From positions 1-8,139 of the forward strand of contig JBAZSR010000177.1 of the NCBI GenBank assembly GCA_041662295.1: a stretch of 8,139 bases of DNA, in the 5' to 3' direction. Source of the DNA: JACQWX01 sp041662295 (lineage in GTDB: Bacteria > Elusimicrobiota > Elusimicrobia > UBA1565 > UBA9628). The notes under the pieces are model-generated. The model did no database searches and had not been told where the DNA came from. It saw only the letters and a program-made list of their open reading frames with translations. The stretch's first letter is position 1; each line of letters starts with the position of its first letter. This document shows, in pieces, positions 1 through 5,826 of the stretch. Position numbers and translations under genes: made by a program.

Positions 1-936
1 GCCGAGGGGCACCTCCGCTTCATGTGGGTCTCGGATTTCGGCAAGGGATTCCGGGGCAGCGAGAAGGTCCTGCCCCTCACCTACCTCAGGGACCTGCTGG
101 AATACATGGCGAGGGAATCCCGCCGGCTCCGCAGGGTGCCGAGCTGCTTCAGCTCCAGGCGCGGGTTCGACGCTCCTTATTGGCGGGGGGACAACCTCCC
201 CTGGCTGGTGGTCTCCATGGCGGAGTACTGCCGCTGGACCGGGATGGGCCTGTCCAAGGACACGGCCGTGTCCCTGCAGTGGCTCATGGACGACTTCTGC
301 CGCAGGCACCTCGCGGACGGGCTCGTGGCCGACTCCGTGACCGGGGACTGGATGGACACCATCATGAGGCCGTCCTCCACCTACAACAACATCTGCTGCC
401 TCAAGATGCTCCAGGACGCGACGAGCCTGGGACTCGAACCCCCGGCGGACCCCGGGGCCCTCGAAACGGAGCTCATGCGGACCCGCTGGCGTGGGGACCA
501 CTTCGCGGACTGCTCCATCGGCGAGGAGATGGGCGTGGACGCCGGGGTCTGGGCGCTCTACTTCGGCCTCTTCAAGAAGGACGTGCGCGAGGCCTTGGTC
601 AAGCGCATCGAGCGCGAAGGCTTCACCCGGCCCTACCCCATGCGCGCCCATGAGGGCCGCCACCCCAGAAGCCTCATGCCGCCCCTGACCCAGTACTCGC
701 CGGACTACCACAACGCGGTCTGGCCGCACCTGGGCTTGGCCTACATCATCGGGCTCAAGCGCCTCGGGAGGGATTACTCGTCCCACAAGGCCGCCGTCGA
801 AGCCCTGGTCATGAAGCACCGGAACTTCGTCGAGGTCCTCGACCCCGAGGGCGGACTCTACACGACTTGGGCGCACTCGACCGACTACGCACTGAGCATG
901 GCCGCAGGACTCTACTTGGAGCTGGCGCTCGACTGA
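1..936 (+). CDS. Probable (alpha/alpha)-barrel glycosidase, C-terminal part (5' truncated)
   Basis: The reading frame is open from base 1 (the first in-frame ATG is at 22, preceded by seven more open codons) and stops with TGA at 934-936. The true start is therefore outside the window and 311 residues of the C-terminal part are seen. The protein is rich in Trp, Tyr and acidic residues arranged in helix-like stretches. Counting from the ATG at 22, these include GDNLPW (56-61), a GDWMDT block (108-113) followed by RPSSTYNN (116-123), and repeated YSPDYHNAVWPH (225-236) and TTWAHSTDY (281-289) blocks. This layout resembles amylo-alpha-1,6-glucosidase (glycogen-debranching C-terminal domain) and related glycoside hydrolases, where such Asp/Glu and aromatic residues line the active site. 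That assignment is by resemblance only. No membrane segment is seen in the part present. The stop overlaps the start of the MEMO gene (TGATG), so the two are probably co-translated. Confidence 0.6.
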   Translation, partial: AEGHLRFMWVSDFGKGFRGSEKVLPLTYLRDLLEYMARESRRLRRVPSCFSSRRGFDAPYWRGDNLPWLVVSMAEYCRWTGMGLSKDTAVSLQWLMDDFCRRHLADGLVADSVTGDWMDTIMRPSSTYNNICCLKMLQDATSLGLEPPADPGALETELMRTRWRGDHFADCSIGEEMGVDAGVWALYFGLFKKDVREALVKRIEREGFTRPYPMRAHEGRHPRSLMPPLTQYSPDYHNAVWPHLGLAYIIGLKRLGRDYSSHKAAVEALVMKHRNFVEVLDPEGGLYTTWAHSTDYALSMAAGLYLELALD

Positions 937-2195
937 TGCCCGCCGAAGACCTCCCCCTGCCGCCCCTGCGCCAGAGCCTCGAGTCCGTCCCCATCGACCA
1001 CGAGGGAGAGCCCATGTTCCTCCTTCGGGACCTCGAGGGCATCACCCCCAAGGGCGTGGCGCTCGCCCCGGGAGGAATGCTCATCGCCTCCCTCCTGGAC
1101 GGCAAGCGCACGGCCGCGCAGATCGCCGAGCTCTTCGCCAAGAGCACCGGCAGCATCTTGAAGGCCGAGCTCGTCACCCAGCTCGCGGCCGAGCTGGCCA
1201 GCGCCGACCTCCTTGAGACCCCGCATACGGCGCAGATGCGTCGCAAGGCGCTCAAAGAGTTCAAGGACAGCCCCAGCCGCAAGGCCTTCCACCAGGGGAC
1301 GGCCTACCCCGCGGACCGCCTGGAGCTCGCCAAGACCTTCAGCGGATATTTCAACGACCCCAAAGGCCCGGGCGAGGGGTTCGCCGAGGAGCCGAGCGCT
1401 CCCCCGGCCCAGGGCCTCTTTGTCCCTCACATCGATTTCGCCCGCGGCGGGCCGACCTACGCGTGGGCCTACCAGGCCCTGTCCAAGACGAGGCCGCCGG
1501 ATGTCGTCGTGGCCCTGGGCGTTTCCCACATGGCCCCCAACTCTCCCTGGACCCTCACCCGCAAGGCATACGAGACCCCGCACGGCTCCATGACCGTGGA
1601 CGGCTCGCTGTATGACGAGATCCGCAAGGCCCTCTGGTACGACCCGCTGGAGGACGAGTGGGTCCACAGGATGGAGCACTCCCTTGAGTTCCAGGCGGTC
1701 TGGCTCAAGCACCTCTGGCGGGACAAGGCTCCTGCCTGGGTCCCCATCCTCGTTTCGTCGTTCGAGCGGTTCTGTCCGGACCGGCCGCCCTCGAGCGTGG
1801 CGACCGTGGAGGGGGCCATCGCCCGGGTCGGGGAGATCCTGAAGGCCCGGGCCTGCGCTGGGCGGAGCACCCTCGTGCTCGCCGCAGTCGACCTGGCGCA
1901 TGTGGGCCCGCGCTTCGGGGACGACGCGAAGCCCGGGCCCGAGGCCGCGGCGCTCATCGAGAAGGAGGACCGCGCCTCCTTGGACCTGGCCATGGCCTTG
2001 AAGGCCGACGATTTCTACCTCTCCGTGGTCAAGGACGGCAACAAGCGCAAGGTCTGCGGCCTCTCGGCGGTCTACACCGCCCTGCGCTGGATGGAGGCCG
2101 TCTCGGGTGGGAAGGCTTCGGGCAGGCTCCTCTCCTACGGCCAGGCTCCCGACCCCATGGGCGGGTTCGTGTCCTTCGCCGCGGCGATCTTCTAG
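936..2195 (+). CDS. PqqD-like/MEMO fusion protein, AmmeMemoRadiSam system protein B family
   Basis: This 419-residue protein starts at an ATG sharing its A with the TGA of the preceding gene (TGATG). No good Shine-Dalgarno is near, which fits translational coupling. Residues about 12-95 (FLLRDLEGITPKGVALAPGG onward, then TAAQIAELF) look like a PqqD-type winged-helix peptide-binding domain. Residues about 115-419 are a MEMO domain, the fold shared with extradiol dioxygenase subunits. Candidate metal or active-site residues are His165 (VPHID), His198 (GVSHM), His248 (MEHSLEFQ), His322 (DLAHVG) and Cys374 (KVCGLS). They match the His/His/Cys pattern of human MEMO1. In bacteria MEMO proteins often accompany AMMECR1 and a radical SAM enzyme; neither is in this window. 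The substrate is unknown. The protein is probably cytosolic, as no signal peptide is seen. Confidence 0.88.
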   Translation: MPAEDLPLPPLRQSLESVPIDHEGEPMFLLRDLEGITPKGVALAPGGMLIASLLDGKRTAAQIAELFAKSTGSILKAELVTQLAAELASADLLETPHTAQMRRKALKEFKDSPSRKAFHQGTAYPADRLELAKTFSGYFNDPKGPGEGFAEEPSAPPAQGLFVPHIDFARGGPTYAWAYQALSKTRPPDVVVALGVSHMAPNSPWTLTRKAYETPHGSMTVDGSLYDEIRKALWYDPLEDEWVHRMEHSLEFQAVWLKHLWRDKAPAWVPILVSSFERFCPDRPPSSVATVEGAIARVGEILKARACAGRSTLVLAAVDLAHVGPRFGDDAKPGPEAAALIEKEDRASLDLAMALKADDFYLSVVKDGNKRKVCGLSAVYTALRWMEAVSGGKASGRLLSYGQAPDPMGGFVSFAAAIF

Positions 2196-2226
2196 GCCGC
2201 TGAAAGCAGCCTGCGGGCCCCGGCTC

Positions 2227-2628
2227 CTACTCGACCTTCAGATCGACCTTGATGTCCGGGTGCAGACTCCGGTGCACGGGACAGGCCTCCACGCACGCCA
2301 GGACCTTGGCCCGGGCCTTATCGGAAAGTCCGGCCGGCAGCCTGATGGTCCCGGAGAAGGATGCGATCATCCGGGGCTTCTCCCTCATGGTCTTCTCAAC
2401 GGCGATCGACGCGCCAGCCAGATCCACGCCGTCGGAGGACACGGCCTTGGCCATGATGGTGAGGATGCAGGAGGCCAGGGAGGCCGCGAAGAGGTCGGTG
2501 GGCGAGAAGCCGCGGCCCTGGCCTCCGTTGTCCACGGGAAGGTCGGTCAGGATGATGCCGCCCGTGGGGCCGTGCGTCAGCTCCACCCGGAAATCGCCGG
2601 CATAGACCGCTTTCGTCGTCACAGCCAT
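2227..2628 (-). CDS. OsmC/Ohr-family peroxiredoxin-like protein
   Basis: The 133-residue length is typical of the OsmC family. The N-terminal strand region is followed by GFSPTDLFAASLASC, the usual first-cysteine motif (Cys54). The second redox cysteine is in ACPVHRSL (Cys116), and an extra Cys lies at 112. Spacing of about 60 residues between Cys54 and Cys116 is as expected. OsmC and Ohr proteins reduce organic hydroperoxides through this cysteine pair in the cytoplasm. Which subgroup this belongs to (OsmC, Ohr or YhfA-like) cannot be settled by eye. The ATG is preceded by a GGGAGG Shine-Dalgarno about six bases upstream, which fixes the start. The gene ends 31 bases from the end of the MEMO gene, convergently. 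It may be transcribed with the two small genes upstream or from its own weak promoter at 2657-2686. Confidence 0.9.
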   Translation of the reverse strand: MAVTTKAVYAGDFRVELTHGPTGGIILTDLPVDNGGQGRGFSPTDLFAASLASCILTIMAKAVSSDGVDLAGASIAVEKTMREKPRMIASFSGTIRLPAGLSDKARAKVLACVEACPVHRSLHPDIKVDLKVE

Positions 2629-2656
2629 GAGAGCCTCCCTCCCCGCAGGATGCCCT

Positions 2657-2686
2657 ATTCTGTCAAGAAGGGCGGGGGCGAGGCAA
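2657..2686 (-). promoter_or_regulatory. Candidate sigma70-type promoter of the osmC-like gene
   Basis: On the minus strand TTGCCT (2686-2681) is separated by 18 bases from CAGAAT (2662-2657). Each matches 4 of 6 consensus positions. The boxes lie just upstream of the osmC-like start in a 63-base intergenic spacer. The call is weak and rests only on position and consensus. Confidence 0.25.
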
Positions 2687-2691
2687 GGGGG

Positions 2692-2754
2692 TCAATATTC
2701 GACGGCGATGCCCCAGAGCACGAGGAGCGCGATGAAACCCGCCGTGACGAACAT
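2692..2754 (-). CDS. Putative 20-residue transmembrane peptide
   Basis: This very short frame encodes MFVTAGFIALLVLWGIAVEY and ends in TGA. The whole peptide could form one membrane-spanning helix with an acidic, aromatic C-terminus. Three features support real translation. Its ATG shares a base with the stop of the upstream gene (TGATG). A strong GGAGGG Shine-Dalgarno (2764-2759) lies 4-5 bases upstream. Codons end almost entirely in G or C, as in the neighbouring genes. It is not matched to a known family. In size and nature it recalls small membrane subunits or regulators such as KdpF- or CydX-type peptides, but no partner complex is encoded beside it. The osmC-like gene follows 63 bases downstream on the same strand. 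Confidence 0.5.
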   Translation of the reverse strand: MFVTAGFIALLVLWGIAVEY

Positions 2755-3110
2755 CAGTCCCTCCGGGCCGCAGGGCCCCGCCCGCGGGGGGCGGGGGGCG
2801 AGGCGTCCACTGACATGAGACTCGGGATCACCCTGAACCAGCGGATGTTCGAGCGAGCGAAACCCGCGCTCGCCATCCTCAGCCTGGCCACGACATGGTG
2901 CCTGCCGGGCCGGTTGTTTCGCCAGCGCAGCCACCAGTAGCCCATCCAGTGCCGGGCCAGCCTCCACGGTCCGTCGTCGATGGAGACCTCGACCGGCCCC
3001 TCCATCCCCGCCCGGACCACGATGGCGCAGTCCTTGAACAGAATCCTCTCGTGAGGCAGAGGGGAATCGATCGCAATCAAGTTCTCCGTGGCGACGCTCT
3101 CCGATGGCAT
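2754..3110 (-). CDS. Hypothetical protein, Ig-like beta-sandwich look
   Basis: I do not recognise the family of this 118-residue protein. Residues about 10-95 form an alternating hydrophobic pattern typical of beta strands: IAIDSPLPHERILFKDCAIV, then VEVSIDDGPWRLARHWMGYW, then a block ending RWFRVI. The VSIDDGPW turn and the following Trp-rich strands resemble bacterial Ig-like or oxidoreductase-dimerisation-like beta-sandwich modules, which is an inference. No signal peptide or TM segment is seen. The C-terminal tail (about 102-118) is low-complexity Pro/Arg/Gly and is encoded by a very GC-rich stretch. The start is an ATG with a weak GGAAAG ribosome site. The gene is divergent from the tat operon and coupled by TGATG to the 20-residue membrane peptide. 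Another reading frame across this stretch was judged a shadow because it lacks this strand pattern. Confidence 0.65.
   Translation of the reverse strand: MPSESVATENLIAIDSPLPHERILFKDCAIVVRAGMEGPVEVSIDDGPWRLARHWMGYWWLRWRNNRPGRHHVVARLRMASAGFARSNIRWFRVIPSLMSVDASPPAPRGRGPAARRD
2776..2796. other. All-GC hairpin with two G6 runs
   Basis: CCCCGCCC (2776-2783) pairs with GGGCGGGG (2789-2796) around a five-base loop. The plus strand carries two runs of six G (2786-2791 and 2793-2798). In the minus-strand mRNA the hairpin lies 12 bases before the Shine-Dalgarno of the 20-residue peptide. It could modulate coupling there, or be a by-product of the Pro/Arg/Gly tail. Confidence 0.35.
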
Positions 3111-3162
3111 GGCTTTCCGACCGCGAGGTCATGGATATTCTCGCACGCGGCCCCATCCATCG

Positions 3163-3176
3163 GCAATTGTAATTGC
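3163..3176. promoter_or_regulatory. Candidate operator: palindrome GCAATTGTAATTGC
   Basis: GCAATT and AATTGC form a perfect inverted repeat around GT. It sits in the only AT-rich part of the divergent intergenic region between the hypothetical gene (start 3110) and the tat operon (start about 3263). Its size and place fit a dimeric repressor or activator site acting on both directions. No regulator gene is nearby and the palindrome is short, so chance is possible. Confidence 0.35.
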
Positions 3177-3193
3177 TACGCAAGGACTATAGT
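3167..3193 (+). promoter_or_regulatory. Candidate promoter of the tat operon
   Basis: TTGTAA (3167-3172) and TATAGT (3188-3193) are separated by 15 bases, shorter than the ideal 17. The -35-like box overlaps the palindrome at 3163-3176, so a protein bound there would block it. TATAGT is the best -10-like element before the tatA-like gene, leaving a leader of about 60 bases. Confidence 0.3.
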
Positions 3194-3262
3194 AGAAACC
3201 CCTACTCCGCGCCTGCGCCCTGTCCTTGAACGGCTGAGGCGAAAACTGGTACTTTGGAGCCC

Positions 3263-3439
3263 ATGCTGCCGAATCTCGGCTGGGGAGAGCTCCTCATCGT
3301 CGCCGTCGTGGCCCTGCTCGTGCTGGGCCCGGAGAGGCTCCCGGAGCTGGCCTCCTCCCTGGGCCGAGCCGCGCGGGCCATGAAGACCGCCTGGCGTAAA
3401 GGCTGGGAAGAGGACGACGACGGAGGGGAGGCGTCTTGA
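3263..3439 (+). CDS. tatA: Sec-independent protein translocase subunit TatA/TatB
   Basis: The protein has 58 residues from ATG 3263; a TTG at 3254 would add three. It has the family layout: a short N-terminus, one membrane helix (about 8-21, GELLIVAVVALLVL), the GPERLPE hinge (22-28), an amphipathic helix (29-46) and an acidic tail ending EEDDDGGEAS. The Tat system moves folded, often cofactor-bearing, proteins carrying a twin-arginine signal; TatA forms the channel and TatB, with TatC, binds the signal. The glutamate at position 9 and the LGPERLP hinge are TatB-like, while the short length is TatA-like. The product may serve both roles in a minimal TatA-TatC system. A second tatA or tatB is not in the window. 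The stop overlaps the TTG start of the next gene. Confidence 0.9.
   Translation: MLPNLGWGELLIVAVVALLVLGPERLPELASSLGRAARAMKTAWRKGWEEDDDGGEAS
3422..3438 (+). promoter_or_regulatory. Ribosome site fixing a TTG start
   Basis: The purine run GGAGGGGAG (3422-3430) lies five bases before TTG at 3436-3438. That TTG overlaps the TGA stop of the tatA-like gene at 3437-3439 (TTGA). No in-frame ATG follows within the conserved N-terminal strand, so TTG is the likely start of the nucleotidyltransferase. Confidence 0.65.
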
Positions 3440-3846
3440 GGAAATCCGTCCGGGTCCTGGCGGCCGGCTGCTTCAACCGCGTGCACCAGGCCCACCTGGC
3501 CATGCTGAGGCTGGCCCGCTCCTACGGCGGCCACCTGACCCTGGTCCTGGCCCACGACCTCCACAACCGCAAGCCCGGCGCCGTGCCCGGAAAGGTCCGC
3601 CTGGGCTGGATACGGTCCCTCAAGGTCGCGGACGAAGTTCTGCTAGGAGCCCCTAAGGGCTTTGCCCAGACCGTGCGGGACGTCCGGCCCGACATCATCG
3701 CTCTCGGCCATGACCAGGCCTTCCCGGACAACGAGACCGCGGCCGTGGTGGAGGCCCTGGGAGCGTCGGTCGTGAAGCTCCCCTGGTGCGCGGGACGGGA
3801 GCACACCGTCATCAGCGCCGAAGGCCCGGCGGCCCCCCATGCCTGA
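3436..3846 (+). CDS. RibL/TagD-type nucleotidyltransferase (FAD synthase-like)
   Basis: This 136-residue protein belongs to the cytidylyltransferase-like HIGH superfamily. The nucleotide-binding signature is GCFNRVHQAHLAML (11-24), corresponding to GxFDxxHxGH. Both histidines (17 and 20) are kept, while Asp is Asn and Gly is Ala. DEVLLG (66-71) and RPDIIALGHDQ (84-94) closely resemble archaeal FAD synthase RibL and glycerol-3-phosphate cytidylyltransferases. The C-terminal substrate loop, normally an ISSTxIR-like motif, is reduced to HTVIS (123-127) before a short tail. These enzymes join a nucleotide from ATP or CTP to a phosphorylated substrate such as FMN or glycerol 3-phosphate. The substrate here is unknown, and activity is uncertain given the altered motifs. 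The start is the TTG supported by the ribosome site at 3422-3430, and the 3' end overlaps tatC by eight bases. Confidence 0.8.
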   Translation: MRKSVRVLAAGCFNRVHQAHLAMLRLARSYGGHLTLVLAHDLHNRKPGAVPGKVRLGWIRSLKVADEVLLGAPKGFAQTVRDVRPDIIALGHDQAFPDNETAAVVEALGASVVKLPWCAGREHTVISAEGPAAPHA

Positions 3847-4561
3847 CCAGTCCATCCCCATCGAGCCCGATCCCCGGCCCGACGACCCGGCGATGCCCCT
3901 GGTCGAGCATCTGGCCGAACTGCGTCGCCGCCTCATCATCTCCCTGGCCGCGGTCGCGGCCTGCAGCGCCGCCCTCTTCCATTCGTCGGGGACCCTCCTC
4001 GAACTCGTGGCCCAGCCGGCCGGCCGCCTCTTCTTCACCGCCCCCACGGACGCCTTCATGACGCGGATCAAGCTGGCTCTCTACGGCGGATTCCTCCTGG
4101 CCCTGCCGATCGTGCTCCACCAGGTCTGGGGCTTCGTGGCCAGGGCTCTCGACCAAGGCTGGCGCGGTCCGCTCCGGATCCTGACCGCGTCCTCCTACCT
4201 CCTCTTCCTCGCCGGGGCCGGGCTCGCCTACTTCGTGGTCCTCCCGGCGGCCATGAGATTCCTGATGGCGTGCGGCTCTCCGAGCATCCAGCCCCTGATG
4301 ACGGTGGGTTCCTACGTGGGCTTCGCGGCCGCCCTTTGCGCCGCGTTCGGGGTGGTGTTCCAACTGCCCCTGGTCCTCGTCATCCTCAACAAGGCCGGCA
4401 TCGTGTCCCGGGAGTACCTCCGGGCCAAACGCTCCTACGCGTGGGTCCTGGCATTCCTGGCCGCGGCCGTCCTCACTCCCGGCCCGGACATCTTCTCGCA
4501 GGTCGCCCTTGCCGTGCCGACCCTGCTTCTCTACGAGATCACGCTCCTTGTCCTCCGATAG
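3839..4561 (+). CDS. tatC: Sec-independent protein translocase subunit TatC
   Basis: At 240 residues this is close to the normal TatC length, with six hydrophobic segments. Family signatures run in order: EHLAELRRR (23-31) at the cytoplasmic N-terminus, FFTAPTDAFMTRIK (65-78), LPIVLHQVWGFV (89-100), FGVVFQLP (170-177) and TPGPDIFSQ (213-221). Asp217 corresponds to the conserved aspartate before the last two helices. Gln175 stands where E. coli TatC has Glu170, a substitution expected to be tolerated in the family. TatC is the inner-membrane receptor for twin-arginine signal peptides. The ATG overlaps the nucleotidyltransferase end by eight bases, so the genes are one operon. The order tatA, nucleotidyltransferase, tatC is unusual because tatA and tatC are normally adjacent. 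Confidence 0.96.
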   Translation: MPDQSIPIEPDPRPDDPAMPLVEHLAELRRRLIISLAAVAACSAALFHSSGTLLELVAQPAGRLFFTAPTDAFMTRIKLALYGGFLLALPIVLHQVWGFVARALDQGWRGPLRILTASSYLLFLAGAGLAYFVVLPAAMRFLMACGSPSIQPLMTVGSYVGFAAALCAAFGVVFQLPLVLVILNKAGIVSREYLRAKRSYAWVLAFLAAAVLTPGPDIFSQVALAVPTLLLYEITLLVLR

Positions 4562-4628
4562 GCCGCTTCCCATCCCGCCCGGAGGCGGCACGCCCGCGCC
4601 AGCAACGCCGGGCGCGGACAGGTTGGCG

Positions 4629-5233
4629 ATGTTCTTCGCGGTCAACTACTTCGCCCAGGGCATGCTCGGCATCGTCTTCGAGCCACTCTCCTACCTGCTC
4701 AAGGACGGCTTGGGGCTCTCCGCGGGAGAGGCGTCGATCTTCATCGCCTGGATCACCCTCCCTTTCCTCGCCAAGCCCATCTTCGGCCTGCTGACCGACA
4801 TGGTGACCTGGGGGGGGCACCGCCGTCTGCCGCACATCGCGCTCGCCTCGGCCGTCCCCGCGGTCGCGCTCCTGGCCCTGGCCGGCCATCACGAGTACCG
4901 CTACTGGCCTCTCCTGCTCCTCATGGCCCTGGTCAACACGGGCGTGGTGCTCTCCGACGTGGTCTGCGACGGAGTGATGGTCGAACGGGGCAGGGCCGCC
5001 CGCAAGACCGGGTTCTACCAGGCAGTCCAGATCGCGGCCCTCTATGCTACCCTGGTCCTGACCGGCATCGGAGGCGGATGGCTGACCGCCAACGTGCCCA
5101 TGCGCTGGATCTTCGCCCTGGCCGCGGTCTTCCCGGCCCTGATCCTCGTCTCCTCGTTCTTCATCCAGGACCTGCCCAGCGCCCCGCCCGCGGGCCGGGC
5201 ATGGGAAGCCCTCCTCCAACTGGGAAGGGACCG
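4629..5233 (+). CDS. Folate-biopterin transporter (FBT/BT1)-family MFS carrier, N-terminal half up to the gap
   Basis: This is the first half of one carrier gene interrupted by Ns. It encodes about six membrane helices. The FBT-type signatures are NYFAQGMLG in helix 1, LLKDGLGLS after it, and LPFLAKPIFGLLTDMVTWGG leading into HRRLP; the last is the family's KPxYGxxSD-like motif between helices 2 and 3. VVLSDVVCDGVMVERGR follows helix 4. FBT proteins move folates, pterins or related compounds across the membrane; the substrate here is not known. ATG 4629 was chosen because helix 1 starts at once and an AGG lies seven bases upstream. An in-frame TTG at 4548, overlapping the tatC end, would add 27 residues and is the main alternative. 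The gene is probably the last in the tat operon. Confidence 0.8.
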
Positions 5234-5243
5234 NNNNNNNNNN
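5234..5243. other. Scaffold gap of ten Ns inside the carrier gene
   Basis: Ten Ns interrupt the FBT-family gene. The upstream half leaves two bases of an unfinished codon (5232-5233) and the downstream half resumes with two bases before GTC at 5246. An intact gene therefore needs a true gap length that is 2 modulo 3, whereas ten is 1 modulo 3. Ten is therefore a placeholder, not a measured length. Confidence 0.97.
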
Positions 5244-5797
5244 CCGTCATCCTCCTCTGGAACTTCAACCCGTTCCTGGGCACGGCCCAGTTCTACTACC
5301 AGACCGGGCAACTCGGCCTGGGCCCGAAGTTCATCGGCCTGCTGAGCACGCTGGGGGGCTTGGCCGGAGTGCTCGGAGCCGCATGCTACGGGAGGCTGGA
5401 AGGGACGGTCTGGAGCGTGCACGCCATCGCCAGGGCAGCCGTCTGGCTCGGCGCGCCGCTGAGCATGCTGTATCTCTTCTATCAGGGGCCGGCCTCAGCG
5501 GTCCTTCTGACGATCCTCTTCGGAGTCACAGGCGTCTTCTTCCGGCTCAGCCTCATGGACCTCGCTGCCCGGTCGACCCCGGTGTTCGCGGAGGCCACGG
5601 CCTTCGCGGCCTTCATGGCCGTCTTCAACGTCTCGGCCTACGCCTCCAACACCGCGGGGGGGAAACTCTACGACCTTCTCTCCGCTTCCTGGGGCGCCTA
5701 CGGGGCCGCGGCCGGCCTCATGCTCACCGGCACGGTCTGCACGATCGTCTGCTGGTGGGTCCTTCCCTCAGCGTTCCCGGACCGCAAGGACGCCTAG
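5244..5797 (+). CDS. Folate-biopterin transporter (FBT/BT1)-family MFS carrier, C-terminal half after the gap
   Basis: The downstream half of the same carrier is read in a different window frame, with first complete codon 5246, and ends at TAG 5795-5797. It supplies helices 7-12. VILLWNFNPFLGTAQFYY, followed by GLGPKFIGLLS, is the second-half FBT signature (LWNxxP then LGxSPxFxG). FGVTGVFFRLSLMDLAARST and AFAAFMAVFNVSAYASNTAG are helices 10-11, and the protein ends with a short basic tail (PDRKDA). Together with the upstream half this gives about 390 residues plus the missing segment, somewhat shorter than many FBT carriers, and 12 helices. No internal start is needed: the frame is open up to the Ns and the homology is continuous with the first half, so the break is an assembly matter rather than a pseudogene. 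The gene ends 30 bases before a long hairpin that may end transcription. Confidence 0.8.
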
Positions 5798-5826
5798 CTC
5801 CCGCACGTCGGGCACGGACCCAGATG

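Noticed and set aside
912..1901. Long open frame on the minus strand opposite the MEMO gene
   Set aside because: Its translation is low-complexity Gly/Arg/Ala/Leu without domain pattern, as expected for the antisense of a GC-rich gene whose plus-strand product is clearly a MEMO protein.
2199..2210. Stem GCTG-AAAG-CAGC between the MEMO and osmC-like genes, as a terminator
   Set aside because: The stem is only 4 bp with no T tract, too weak to support.
2107..2940. 277-codon plus-strand open frame across the osmC-like gene and its upstream spacer
   Set aside because: It is antisense to a clear OsmC protein, has no recognisable domain, and crosses real gene boundaries.
2692..3183. 163-codon minus-strand frame overlapping the Ig-like hypothetical gene
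   Set aside because: Most of it is Arg/Gly/Pro-rich shadow sequence. Only its last 20 codons, which have their own ATG and Shine-Dalgarno, are kept as the small membrane peptide.
3812..4645. 277-codon minus-strand frame opposite tatC
   Set aside because: It is charged low-complexity antisense of TatC, with no domain or plausible start context.
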